From: Clostridium sp. CAG:253
GTDB taxonomy: Bacteria > Bacillota > Clostridia > Lachnospirales > Lachnospiraceae
Direction of reading: 5' to 3'
DNA: 56,311 nucleotides
Assembly (NCBI GenBank): GCA_000436755.1
Contig: FR887342.1
Coordinates: 109,442-165,752 of the forward strand
Part shown: piece after piece, positions 44,078 to 53,500 of the stretch
Layout: every line of letters begins with the position of its first letter
How positions within the stretch are numbered: position 1 is the stretch's first letter
Notes under the pieces: model-generated
Told to the model about the DNA's origin: nothing
What the model saw: the letters and a program-made list of their open reading frames with translations, nothing else
Database searches by the model: none
Translations under genes and position numbers: made by a program

Positions 44078-45730
44078 TCATACTATTTCTTTCATTGTAA
44101 TTTTCAGCATCTCATTTGATATGTTGAGTGCATGGTCTCCAACACGTTCAAAGTCAGTAAGCATTTCTGAGAAAAGTATACTTCCCTCATCAGTGCAAAG
44201 CCCTTTTTGAATGCGTTCGTACATATTATTTCTAAACTGTACTGTCATATCGTCAATTTTTTGTTCCATGCAGATAACATTTTCATGCCACTTTATTATA
44301 TTATCCGGTTTTTGAAGTAGCATGTCCATTGTTTTATCACAAATATCTTTTATCTCATCAATTTCAGTGTTGGCATTGTCCGAAAATGAAATGTTTTTTT
44401 CTTCAATCATTTTAGAATAGCCTGCAATATTGATAGCGTGGTCACTTATACGCTCAATATTACTTGTGATTGTATAAAAAGAATTGAAAATCTGGCTGCC
44501 GGCTTTTGTTGCCTCGTGAGTAATTGCATTTGTTATGTATCTTGATATTTCCTTATTTAGGAAATCCACATATTCTTCACGATTTTCAACTTTTTCATAT
44601 TTTTTAATATCCCCATGCATAAATACATCAAACGAATCATGAATATTTTCTTTTGCCATTTCAGTCATTCTTAAAATTTCATTGCGTATTCCCTCAATAC
44701 AGATAACTGATATCATAGTAGTTTCTGTATGTACATTTTTAGGGTCAAGCAGATATTTTACGGACATGCCGTTTTCACCGGATGCTTCATTTTTTGACTC
44801 TCTTAAAATAAGTGAGGCGATTTTTGGAAGCATGGTTCCGACAGGAAGCAGTAATAATGTCGTGACAATATTAAATAATGTATGAAGATTGGCAATCTGT
44901 GAAGGGACGGCTGTCGGAGTTATACTTTGTATTATGCTTATAATAGGGGTTACAAGACACAAAATTGTAAATATAATTGTTCCGAAAACATTAAACATGA
45001 TGTGTATCAAAGTTGTTCTTTTAGCATTCGTGGTTGTGCCGATTGAGGCAAGAAGAGCTGTTATACATGTACCTATATTTTGCCCGAAAAGTATAAAAGC
45101 TGCACTGTTAAGCCCTATAACACCACTGGCAGCAAGTGCCTGAAGAATACCTACAGATGCTGAAGAAGACTGGATTATGGCTGTAAATATCATACCCATA
45201 AGAATTCCGACAATAGGATTTTGGACTTTTGCAAGGATATTTATAAATGCCGGCTGGTTTGCAAGAGGTTCCATAGAAGAACTCATCATAGTCATGCCGA
45301 TAAATAAAACACCAAGCCCGGCAAGAATTTCGCCAAAATGTTTGAGTTTTTCGTTTTTCTGAAAAACAACAGCGGCGACACCTATAAAAGCGAAAAGAGG
45401 TGCTATAGCTCCGACATCAAGAGCAATAAGCTGGCCTGTGATTGTAGTACCTATATTTGCGCCCATTATAATCCATGTGGCCTGTTCAAGTGTCATAATA
45501 CCTGAATTTACAAAGCCGACAACCATAACAGTTGTAGCCGATGAAGATTGAATTACGGCTGTGATTAGAGCACCTGTTAATACACCTATAATTCTGTTAG
45601 ATGTTATTTTTTTCATGATGTCACGCATTTGATTCCTGGCAGCAAGTTCAAGGCCATTGCTCATCATCTGCATTCCGTAGAGAAATAAAGCAAGACCGCC
45701 CAGTAGTCCCATTATATTTGTAAGACTCAT
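44078..45730 (-). CDS. Na+/phosphate cotransporter family protein with PhoU-like C-terminus
   Basis: 550 residues. Residues 1-310 have about eight membrane helices with two copies of the Na/Pi cotransporter repeat, each with a QSSSA signature (AVIQSSSATTVMVVGFVNSG and AIIQSSSASVGILQALAASG) and GANIGTTIT/GQNIGTCIT. Residues about 335-545 form a cytoplasmic helical PhoU-like domain with two bundles (IRNEILRMTEMAKENIHDS; KIDDMTVQFRNNMYERIQKG...ERVGDHALNISNEM). Such fused proteins probably import phosphate with sodium, PhoU sensing metal or phosphate. The ribosome site is AGGAGG, and a promoter lies at 45754-45782. Confidence 0.92.
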   Translation of the reverse strand: MSLTNIMGLLGGLALFLYGMQMMSNGLELAARNQMRDIMKKITSNRIIGVLTGALITAVIQSSSATTVMVVGFVNSGIMTLEQATWIIMGANIGTTITGQLIALDVGAIAPLFAFIGVAAVVFQKNEKLKHFGEILAGLGVLFIGMTMMSSSMEPLANQPAFINILAKVQNPIVGILMGMIFTAIIQSSSASVGILQALAASGVIGLNSAAFILFGQNIGTCITALLASIGTTTNAKRTTLIHIMFNVFGTIIFTILCLVTPIISIIQSITPTAVPSQIANLHTLFNIVTTLLLLPVGTMLPKIASLILRESKNEASGENGMSVKYLLDPKNVHTETTMISVICIEGIRNEILRMTEMAKENIHDSFDVFMHGDIKKYEKVENREEYVDFLNKEISRYITNAITHEATKAGSQIFNSFYTITSNIERISDHAINIAGYSKMIEEKNISFSDNANTEIDEIKDICDKTMDMLLQKPDNIIKWHENVICMEQKIDDMTVQFRNNMYERIQKGLCTDEGSILFSEMLTDFERVGDHALNISNEMLKITMKEIV

Positions 45731-45753
45731 ATTATTAAAATCCTCCTAAAAAA

Positions 45754-45782
45754 AGTATACGAAATAAAGCATTTGTGTGAAA
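45754..45782 (-). promoter_or_regulatory. Promoter of the Na/Pi cotransporter gene
   Basis: On the minus strand TTTCAC (45782-45777) and TATACT (45759-45754) are separated by 17 bp, 23 bp before the start codon. Confidence 0.5.
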
Positions 45783-45789
45783 GTATTTT

Positions 45790-46236
45790 TTAGGCGAATC
45801 TTTTTTTGCCGTCTGATTTATGGATATAGATAGTTATGAGTTCATTTAGATGCCCAATAATTACAGAAAGGCATTCTGTTTCAAAAAAACAGTATCCTGC
45901 TAATAAAAAGAATGATACAATAAAAGGAGAGTATTTAAAAACTCTTGATTGTCTGTTACAAAGATTTATAAATTGATTTATTTGAAATGTTTCTGAGGTA
46001 TTAAACGTACCCGTTATAAATAATGAATAAAGCAGGTAGTTTTCATCGTCAATAGCTTCAGAATTATTATGTACGTCTTTTGATAAATTGGTATTAACCG
46101 AATAAGAGGAGTTGTGCGTATCATAATGTGTCATGCCAAAAACATTATCCGCAAGCAATGAAGCTATACAGATATTTGGAATCAGAAAAAACAGAATGAA
46201 AACAAATCGTAGTACAAGTTTTTTTCTAAAACACAT
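45790..46236 (-). CDS. Small protein with two hydrophobic segments, function unknown
   Basis: 148 residues. The N-terminus has a basic start and a hydrophobic stretch (LRFVFILFFLIPNICIASLLA) that could be a signal peptide or anchor. The middle is polar with many Asn, Ser and His. A second hydrophobic stretch lies at about 103-120 (SPFIVSFFLLAGYCFF). The C-terminus ends HKSDGKKRFA. An AAAGGAG ribosome site and a consensus-like promoter at 46282-46310 support a real gene. I recognise no family, and a substrate or partner cannot be proposed. Confidence 0.6.
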   Translation of the reverse strand: MCFRKKLVLRFVFILFFLIPNICIASLLADNVFGMTHYDTHNSSYSVNTNLSKDVHNNSEAIDDENYLLYSLFITGTFNTSETFQINQFINLCNRQSRVFKYSPFIVSFFLLAGYCFFETECLSVIIGHLNELITIYIHKSDGKKRFA

Positions 46237-46281
46237 ACGAAAACTCCTTTCTTGGTTTTCTTAATAAGACATATCGGATTG

Positions 46282-46310
46282 ATTGTATCATTTAAGAAAT
46301 GCTTAGTCAA
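46282..46310 (-). promoter_or_regulatory. Promoter of the small two-segment protein
   Basis: On the minus strand TTGACT (46310-46305) and TACAAT (46287-46282) are separated by 17 bp, 45 bp before the start codon. Confidence 0.65.
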
Positions 46311-46367
46311 TTTATTTTCGTTGTGAATATAGAATATAAATCAGAGGATGAGCTTGGAAGTCTTATT

Positions 46368-46415
46368 AAAGCGGTTAAATGTTTTTGAATTAAAAAGCAT
46401 TTGACCGCTTTTTTT
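46368..46415 (+). terminator. Terminator without an obvious gene, in a 273-bp gap
   Basis: A 19-bp stem (46368-46386 with 46393-46411, two G-T pairs) ends in seven T on the plus strand, yet no plus-strand gene ends here. A short open stretch (46299-46388, ending ...DELGSLIKAVKCF) has its stop inside the loop and may be the last codons of a lost gene. Nothing else is seen between 46237 and 46509 except the promoter at 46282-46310. Confidence 0.75.
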
Positions 46416-46509
46416 CTGATTATGATAGATTGTTAAAATTGCAGTAAATTATAGCAGCATAACAGCAAATTTTTTGACTTGGCTTAATTAAGGTTAAGGG
46501 AGTGGGATG

Positions 46510-47172
46510 TTAAGCGGTTGTGGAGTTGCTGTTATCTGGTTCTTTGTCTGATGCATTTATTTTATGCTGTCGACCTTCAGTATCCATTTCATAATCTTTA
46601 GAATATATAAGTTCAGATATTTTTACAAAATCAAAGCCTTTTTCCTTTAGACCGTCAATAAGCTGTGGAAGTGCTTTTGCGGTATATTTTGCACCATTGT
46701 GGCAGAGTATAATAGAACCGTTACCGAGATGCTTGTGGTTTAAGACAGTGGTAAGTATGGAATCAACACCGTAATTTTTCCAGTCAAGACTGTCAACATC
46801 CCACTGTATAGCATGGTAACCACATTTCTCAGCAGTTTCAACAAGTGTATCGTTGTAATCTCCATAAGGCGGACGGAAAACTTTCATATCATATCCAGTA
46901 AGTTTTTTTACTTTATTATGTACTTTCATAATTTCATCCTCGCATTCGCTGGAAGATATAGTTGACATTTGCTTGTGATTTTGACTGTGATTGCCTAATT
47001 CGTGTCCGGCTTTGTAAAGTGCTTTTACATCATCAGGGTAGGTATCAACCCAGCCGCCGGTCATAAAAAAAGTTACATGGACATTTTTCTCTTTCAATAT
47101 TTTAATTATTGTCTGAGTGTCTTCATTACCCCAGGCGGTGTGTAGCTTGTTGTAAAATTTACACTTGCACAT
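46510..47172 (-). pseudogene. 5'-truncated polysaccharide deacetylase (NodB domain)
   Basis: 220 codons. From AWGNEDTQTIIKIL onward the sequence is a good polysaccharide deacetylase domain: zinc motif HELGNHSQNH (His62 and His66), RPPYGDYN (about 100-107), WDVDSLDW and the late ILCHNG. The normal family start, a signal or anchor helix plus TFD(D/A)AWGN with the catalytic Asp, is missing. It is replaced by MCKCKFYNKLHT, which matches nothing. The start codon at 47172 lies inside the ribU promoter (47165-47193), and no ribosome site is visible. The 5' end seems to have been lost in a rearrangement that joined it to the riboswitch region. The remaining product would lack the catalytic base and an export signal. 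Confidence 0.7.
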
Positions 47173-47193
47173 AACATAAACATGTGATATTAT
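47165..47193 (+). promoter_or_regulatory. Promoter of the FMN riboswitch-ribU transcript
   Basis: TTGCAC (47165-47170) and TATTAT (47188-47193) are exactly 17 bp apart, about 18 bp before the riboswitch. The promoter overlaps the first codons of the truncated deacetylase frame on the other strand. Confidence 0.7.
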
Positions 47194-47210
47194 AAGTCAA
47201 AATAAAGAAA

Positions 47211-47376
47211 ATTCTTCAGGGCGGGGTGTGATTCCCCACTGGCGGTAAAGTCCGCGAATCGATTGTATCAGGTGTGTTGAGGATATCTGTTGGATTGCTC
47301 AAAACCAAAACATTGATTATATCGACTGAATCGGTGAAATTCCGATACCAACAGTATAGTCTGGATGAGAGAAGAT
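47211..47376 (+). ncRNA. FMN riboswitch (RFN element)
   Basis: Conserved RFN blocks are present in order: TTCTTCAGGGCGGGGTG, GATTCCCCACTGGCGGTAAAG, TCCGCGAATC, and after a variable stem (about 47265-47325) GAATCGGTGAAATTCCGATACC, split over 47328-47349, then AACAGTATAGTCTGGATGAGAGAAGA. The first and last blocks close the basal stem. It binds flavin mononucleotide and usually lowers expression of riboflavin synthesis or uptake genes. The adjacent terminator at 47409 and the ribU gene downstream fit transcriptional attenuation. Confidence 0.95.
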
Positions 47377-47408
47377 TTTAGAAAGCATTATTATATTTGA
47401 AGTTGCAG

Positions 47409-47440
47409 AACCCTGAGGTTATTCTATCTCAGGGTTTTTA
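47409..47440 (+). terminator. Riboswitch expression-platform terminator
   Basis: AACCCTGAG (47409-47417) pairs with CTCAGGGTT (47428-47436) and is followed by T residues, 33 bp after the aptamer. It probably forms when FMN is bound and stops transcription before ribU. Confidence 0.8.
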
Positions 47441-47563
47441 TATTTATCCACGCAAAGTAAAAATCTATGCAATGATGCATAAACTTTGGCAAATGAACAA
47501 AAACTCCATTATTAATGTGAATAAAACCTCAAAGAATTTTCGTACAAAGAAAGGAAGAGGAAA

Positions 47564-48199
47564 ATGGCAGCAGCAGGAAAGACATTACACGTTACAAATG
47601 GTTCAAACGGCACGAAAAAAAGAGGAAGCATAAAGAAAATGACACTTACGGCGATGTTAGCCGCTATAGCAGTTATTCTTATGTATATGGAAATACCGGT
47701 ACCGTTTATGCCGGGATTTATAAAACTGGATATATCTGATTTGCCGGCACTTTTTGGAAGCTTTATATATGGTCCGGCATGCGGAGTATTGATATGTCTT
47801 GTGAAGAATGTATTGCATTCATTTGCTACGAACACGATGTTTGTCGGTGAGATTTCTAACTTTATTTTAGGTTGTGCCTTTGTTGTACCGGCGGGAGTGA
47901 TTTATCAAAAAAGAAGTGACAAAACAGGAGCAATTATAGCTTCAATTACAGGTACAGTGGCGATGGCACTTTTAAGCATTGTATCAAATTATTTTTTGGT
48001 ATATCCGATTTACTATAATTTTATGCCAAAGGATATGATACTTAAAGCTTATCAGGCAATATTTCCGGGGGTACACAGTATATTACAGGCACTTATCGTT
48101 TTTAACGTACCGTTTACTTTATTAAAAGGTGCAATCTGTGTAGTGCTTGCATGGCTTTTATATGTACCGCTTGCACCGATGATGAGAATTAAAGATTAA
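47564..48199 (+). CDS. ribU: Riboflavin ECF transporter S component
   Basis: 211 residues. Residues about 20-205 have five to six membrane helices (MTLTAMLAAIAVILMYMEIPVPFMPGFIKLDISDLPALFGSFIYGP..., IGE-like VGEISNFILGCAFVVPAGVIY, IIASITGTVAMALLSIVSNYFLVYPIYY and LLKGAICVVLAWLLYVPLAPMM). The early phrase FIKLDISDLPALFGSFIYGP and the NYF/YPIYY region are RibU features. It binds riboflavin and works with a shared EcfA/EcfA'/EcfT module encoded elsewhere. The FMN riboswitch and terminator ahead give direct support for the substrate. The ribosome site is AAGGAAGAGG. Confidence 0.95.
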   Translation: MAAAGKTLHVTNGSNGTKKRGSIKKMTLTAMLAAIAVILMYMEIPVPFMPGFIKLDISDLPALFGSFIYGPACGVLICLVKNVLHSFATNTMFVGEISNFILGCAFVVPAGVIYQKRSDKTGAIIASITGTVAMALLSIVSNYFLVYPIYYNFMPKDMILKAYQAIFPGVHSILQALIVFNVPFTLLKGAICVVLAWLLYVPLAPMMRIKD

Positions 48200-48292
48200 A
48201 GTAAAATATACAGTTTATAGCAAAGAAGCGAATGAGTAAAAGATTATACAAATAAACAATAATAAAGAACAGAACTAAGAAAATAAAGAATA

Positions 48293-48377
48293 AGCCCCTG
48301 AACCGGCTACAAAAGTCAGACTAAAGTTTATATAAGTCAGGTACTTGCAAATGAATGTCGGTTCGGGGGCTGTTTTT
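48293..48377 (+). terminator. Long-loop hairpin with T tract after ribU
   Basis: A 15-bp G/C-rich stem (48293-48307 with 48357-48371, two G-T pairs) encloses a 49-nt loop and is followed by five T. It lies about 95 bp after ribU in the 334-bp gap 48200-48533, which holds no gene. The loop is much longer than in ordinary terminators and might fold further or bind something, so an attenuator cannot be excluded. Confidence 0.65.
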
Positions 48378-48459
48378 ATCTTGGTATACCTATAGAGCCG
48401 CCTTGTAAGTTACTTTTAACTTTTGGATGTGCAAAATAGCCTTGACTTCGCAGTTAAAT

Positions 48460-48488
48460 TTGATTTTTAGGGTGCTAAGATGTATACT
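48460..48488 (+). promoter_or_regulatory. Promoter of the DUF3592-like gene
   Basis: TTGATT (48460-48465) and TATACT (48483-48488) have a 17-bp spacer. The -10 box lies within the palindrome GTATACTGTATAC (48482-48494). Confidence 0.5.
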
Positions 48489-48533
48489 GTATACAAGAAA
48501 AATGAATAAATATTAGAATGGGGTGGTCAACAA

Positions 48534-48956
48534 ATGATTATAGGAATTTTTCTGATGGTGACATTTTTTACGGCATCACTTGTACTTATATATTTATCAA
48601 TCAAATCAAAAAAAGAGATGGAGCGCAAGAAAAATGAGTGTACTGAAATAGCGAAAGGTACAGTTGAGACGATACGCAAGATAGGTGACAGTGAGAATAA
48701 TGATAATTATTATCCGACATTTGCCTTTTTTGACGGAAACTGTATTGTTCAGGAGGAATCAAAAATAGGTTATTCAAAAGGTGTGTGGAAAAAGGGAGAT
48801 TTGGTGCAGATAAGGTTTAATGCAAACAAACCATCTGATTTCTGGGTGGAGAGTGATTCGATACCTACGTGGGTGTGGCTTATTTCAATAGGAATAGGTT
48901 TTGCCGCAATAGGTGCATTAGGAATACTATTGTGCTATTTTACAACAAAATATTAG
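48534..48956 (+). CDS. DUF3592-like membrane protein
   Basis: 140 residues. Membrane helix 1 is at about 2-23 (IIGIFLMVTFFTASLVLIYLSI). A polar domain with GTVETIRKIG, NYYPTFAFFDGN and GDLVQIRFNANKPSDFWV is followed by helix 2 at about 112-136 (WVWLISIGIGFAAIGALGILLCYF). This is the layout of DUF3592 proteins (two helices around a small beta domain with Y/FxPxF and VxxxxNPxxP-like phrases). Function unknown. The ribosome site is GGGGTGG. The next gene, a lipoprotein, starts 70 bp later. Confidence 0.7.
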   Translation: MIIGIFLMVTFFTASLVLIYLSIKSKKEMERKKNECTEIAKGTVETIRKIGDSENNDNYYPTFAFFDGNCIVQEESKIGYSKGVWKKGDLVQIRFNANKPSDFWVESDSIPTWVWLISIGIGFAAIGALGILLCYFTTKY

Positions 48957-49026
48957 TGCACTGTATAATTGGCATTTCACTGTCATTGATACATTACATC
49001 GGTATATTAGCAGAGAGGAAATACAA

Positions 49027-50496
49027 ATGAAAAAATCGATTAAAAGTTTATGCGTTATTGTTATGGCAGTATTTTTTTTGATAGGATGCGGTACAAACAA
49101 AGATAACAAAAAAAATGAGGGAAAAGTCAAATTAGACCCGGAAAATCCGATTTCAATAAGAGTGTGGCATTACTATAACGGCAGTCAGCAGGCGGCATTT
49201 GATGAGCTTGTAAATGAATTCAATTCCACAAAAGGTAAAGAGCTTGGAATAAATGTTGAAGGAATAAGCCAGGGAACAGTTTCTGATTTGGCAAAGACAG
49301 TTTCAGATTCTATTGACGGAAAAGTCGGTGTTGACAAACTTCCCGATATTTTTTCTTCATATGCAGATACAGCTTATTATGCACAGCAGAATGGAAAACT
49401 TGTTGACCTTTCAGAATATTTTTCTAAAGAGGAATTGGAAAAATATGTTGATTCATATATAGAAGAAGGATATTTAAAAAATGACAAGGCATTATACCTG
49501 TTTCCTGTAGCAAAAACAACAGAGAGTCTTATGATAAATAAAACAGATTGGGAACCGTTTGCGAAACAGACAGGTTCATCATTAGACGAGCTTAAGACAA
49601 TTGAAGGTGTTGTTAAAGTTGCGAAGCGTTATTATGAATGGACAGATGCAAAAACACCTAATAAGCCGAACGATGGAAAAGCTTTTTATGGCAGAGACTC
49701 TATGGCAAATTATTTTGTTATAGGAATGAAACAGCTTGGCAAGGATATTTTTGAAATTAAAGATGGCAATGTAACGTTTAATGTAGATAAGAAGCTTATA
49801 AAACGTCTGTGGGAAAATTATTATGTACCTTATATAAACAGTTATTTTACGGCACTTGGCAAATTCAGGTCAGATGATGTTAAGACTGGTGACATACTTG
49901 CATATACCGGCTCATCAATGTCAGCCATGTATTTTCCGGACAGAGTAGAAGATGACGATAAAAGTTATGACATAGATTATGAGGTGCTTCCTGCACCGAT
50001 AATGTCAGGTGGAGAAAATTATAAAGTTCAGCAGGGAGCGGACATGGCTGTAACAAAGTCAGATAAAAAACATGAATATGCATCTTGTGTATTTATAAAG
50101 TGGTTTACACAAAAAGAACAAAATCTGCAGTTTGTATGTGAATCGGCTTATATGCCTGTATTAAAGTCTGCGAACAATGTTAAGGCATTGGATGATATAA
50201 TAGAAAAGAAATCACTTGATATAAATAATAAGACATATGACTGTCTGAAAAATGTAATGGGAGATTTCGACAATACAAAATATTATACAACTAAAAACTT
50301 TGAAAACGGAAGCAGTGCAAGAGAGGTTTTGGAGACAAATTTATCTTCTAAAGCACAGAAGGACAGAAAAGAAATAGAAAAAGCGCTGGCAAAAGGAATG
50401 AAGCGTTCAGAAGTTATCAAAAAGTATACAACAGAGGAAGCATTTGACAAGTGGTATAGGGAGTTTAGTGATGCACTTAGTAATTCAATAAAATAG
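49027..50496 (+). CDS. Solute-binding lipoprotein of an ABC-type system (family 1)
   Basis: 489 residues. A lipoprotein signal (KKSIKSLCVIVMAVFFLIGC, Cys21 lipidated) is followed by an extracellular solute-binding domain of the sugar-binding family 1 kind: ISIRVWHYYNGSQQAAFDELVNEFNS, LPDIFSSYADTAYYAQQNGKLVDLSEYF, YLFPVAKTTESLMINKTDWE and GADMAVTKSDKKHEYASCVFIKWFT. Such proteins deliver sugars or other ligands to a permease, or present them to a sensor. No permease gene is next to it. The hybrid kinase gene starts about 40 bp later, so the pair may form a ligand-sensing unit. The ribosome site is GAGAGG. Confidence 0.9.
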   Translation: MKKSIKSLCVIVMAVFFLIGCGTNKDNKKNEGKVKLDPENPISIRVWHYYNGSQQAAFDELVNEFNSTKGKELGINVEGISQGTVSDLAKTVSDSIDGKVGVDKLPDIFSSYADTAYYAQQNGKLVDLSEYFSKEELEKYVDSYIEEGYLKNDKALYLFPVAKTTESLMINKTDWEPFAKQTGSSLDELKTIEGVVKVAKRYYEWTDAKTPNKPNDGKAFYGRDSMANYFVIGMKQLGKDIFEIKDGNVTFNVDKKLIKRLWENYYVPYINSYFTALGKFRSDDVKTGDILAYTGSSMSAMYFPDRVEDDDKSYDIDYEVLPAPIMSGGENYKVQQGADMAVTKSDKKHEYASCVFIKWFTQKEQNLQFVCESAYMPVLKSANNVKALDDIIEKKSLDINNKTYDCLKNVMGDFDNTKYYTTKNFENGSSAREVLETNLSSKAQKDRKEIEKALAKGMKRSEVIKKYTTEEAFDKWYREFSDALSNSIK

Positions 50497-50535
50497 GTTT
50501 AAAATATGGGGTATTTTGAGCCAAGGAGGGGAATT

Positions 50536-53500
50536 TTGAAAAAGAAAAAGAGACTGCTTTATGTATTTTTAATACCGCTTTTGGGAATAGTTCTTTTTCA
50601 GGGAGTTGTTCCGTTTTCAATGCTGTTTTTCAGCGGTGTTAAAGAAAATTTAGAAAAAAATACAGTAAATATGGACAGCCATATAACAGAAAACCGTCAG
50701 TTGACCCTGCAGAATGCAATGAATGAACAATGGGGAGGGATAAGCAGGGAAAGCGATGAAATGGATAGTGTTTTAAAAGATGAATTAAAGCAGGGAAAGT
50801 TGAATATAAAAGACTTTTTAAATGATTCGTCGGCACAGCAAAATTATTTAAAACATATATTTAAGAATTTGGTCTCAAGCCTGCAGCATGAAAATAGTTC
50901 AGGTTTATTTGTTGTACTTGCTAACGGTGAAAATATAGATGAAGAAACGGAGTATAACGGTTTTTTTATCAGAGATTCTGATCCGCAGACAAAAACGGCA
51001 AACAATGCAGATTTACTGCTTGAAAGAGGCAGTAAGGGACTGGCACGCATAGAAAATATTACTCTTGATACTGCATGGACAACAAATTTTAAATTTAAAG
51101 GTGCATTGAACAGAGCGGCAGACGATTTTTTTTATAAGCCGTTTCTTGCTGCACAGAAAAATAAAGATACAGACATGAAAAATCTCGGATATTGGTCGAA
51201 ACCGTTTATTCTTGAAGATCATTATATGGACAATCACAAAATGATAACATATTCTGTGCCATTGATTTATGACAATGAAATATATGGTATTTTAGGGGTT
51301 GAGGTATCGTTGCCATATTTGAACACATTTTTTCAAGCTTCTGATTTTGCCCGTGGACTTAATTCCGGGTATGCTCTCGTAATGGAAAAAGAGAATGGAA
51401 AATTTGAGGTGGTTACGGGAAATGGAATATTATATGACACGATTGTCAGAGAACAGAAATTTAAAATCAGGAAATATAAAAAGATTTCCAAATTATTTGA
51501 GATAGAAGATGCATTGCTTGGAAAAAATAAGATATATGCAGTGAAAAATCCACTTGATTTATACATTAACAATGCTCCGTATGAGGATACAGAGTGGGCA
51601 TTATACGGTCTGGTGTCGCAAAAATCTATTTTTGAACTTGGAGAGCAGGTTTATACGAGTATTGTCATAGCTATACTTATTTGTGCACTTCTTGGAATAG
51701 CGGTAGTTATATTGCTTATCAGATATGTTACAAATCCTGTATACCGTCTTATGGAAAGTGTTAGAGGCGGTACTGCCGGAATACACAGCTTTAAAGTGTC
51801 AAATATATTGGAAATAGATGAATTACATGATATTGTTGAGAAGGTAACAGATGCACAGAAGAGAACTGAAGACCAGCTTCTTGATGAAAAAGAGAAATAT
51901 AGAATTGCAGTTGAGAGTTCAAAAGATATATTTTTTACATATGAAATAAAAGATTGTGTTATGGAGATTGTTAACAGTTCAATATATGACGGCAAATGGG
52001 ATTGTTCGGATGACGATTGTTCACTGTTAGACAATATTCACTCTGCAGACAGGGCGTTGGTGTTAGATAAATTCAGACACGATATTGGGGATATGAGCAT
52101 AGAATTTCGTCTGCTTATGAATAAGTATCATGAATACAGATGGGTGAATTTATGCGGCAGTCTGTTAAAAGACAATAACGGTGAAGAGACAAGAGTAGTA
52201 GGTTACATAAGAGATATAAATCAGCGAAAGATATTAGAGATAGAAAAAATACATAAGAAAAAATTTGATTCACTTACTTCACTTTATAATCTGGAAACGG
52301 GTATAGAACTTATAAAGAAGTTTAGAGAAGGAAAAGAAGATATAATATTATTTTTGGTTGATATTGACAGATTTATGAATATTAACGAGCAGTACGGTCT
52401 TGTGTTTGGCGATATTATTTTACAAAAAATGTCTGACATAATGGTTGAATGCTGCAGGCGTAACAATGTTGCGGAGTTTATCGGTATTCGTGCAGGTTCA
52501 GACGAACTTTTATGTATGGGAGCCGGTGTATCGATAAACAAAATTATACATATAATCGAAGAAATGAGTGCAAGTTTTGCGGAACTCACAAACAAAAATT
52601 ATTTGGATTTAAGTTTTAAAACTGGAATAACAATAGCTGATAAAGATATTTCAACAGAAAAGCTTGTAAAACAGGCACAGGCGGCAATTAAAGTTTCAAA
52701 GGATAAAGGCAGTCTTTATTCGGTATATCAGGATTTAGAAGAAAATTGTCAAAAACTTGATGATGAAGCAAAATTCGGTGAAATAGCATCATATCTTTAT
52801 ATAGAACAAATGTCTATTGTATCAATAGCACTTAATCTCTTTGATAAAGGCGGAAACTTTGATACAATTCTCGACATTTTCACATTAAAGTTAATAAAAA
52901 AATATAATATAGAAAATCTTTTGATAACAATGTTTAATGAAGAAGATGCAGTGATAAGTGTGGATTATGATTGGTCAGAAAGGAAAAAAGAGACGAGAAA
53001 TCATAATAATATAAATATTTTCAGATGTACTGCACAGGATTGTGCTGCTTTTATGAGAGTTACCGATTTGGATACAGTCAGACGTATGGACGAGAGTGTA
53101 CCAATAAATCAGAGTATATCTGAAATGTATAATGCGAAAGATGGAGTAATTATAAATATGGAGGACAACGGGAAATATTTCGGAAGTATATTTTTATTTG
53201 GGATACCGTCAGATATTTGCAATGACGATATGGAGAAAAAGACTCTTCAGGAAATAGGAACTATTATACAAAATCGTATGAATCTCGATAAACATGATTC
53301 AGCGGCACAGGCTAAATCAGACTTTTTGGCACGTATGTCCCATGAGATAAGAACACCGATGAACGGCATTATAGGAATGACAGAAATTGCAATCAGAAGA
53401 AATCGTGAAAGAAAAATGGTTACCGATTGTTTGAATAAAATTAAAAATTCATCTCATTATCTTCTCAGTTTGATAAATGATATTCTTGATATGTCTAAAA

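Noticed and set aside
34335..44082. 13-bp match GACCCTTGCATCA at 34335 and near 44069
   Set aside because: One short match in 56 kb of AT-rich DNA is expected by chance, and the surroundings are unrelated.
47397..47633. 78-codon plus-strand frame between the riboswitch and ribU
   Set aside because: It starts in the expression platform, overlaps the terminator and ribU out of frame, and has no ribosome site.
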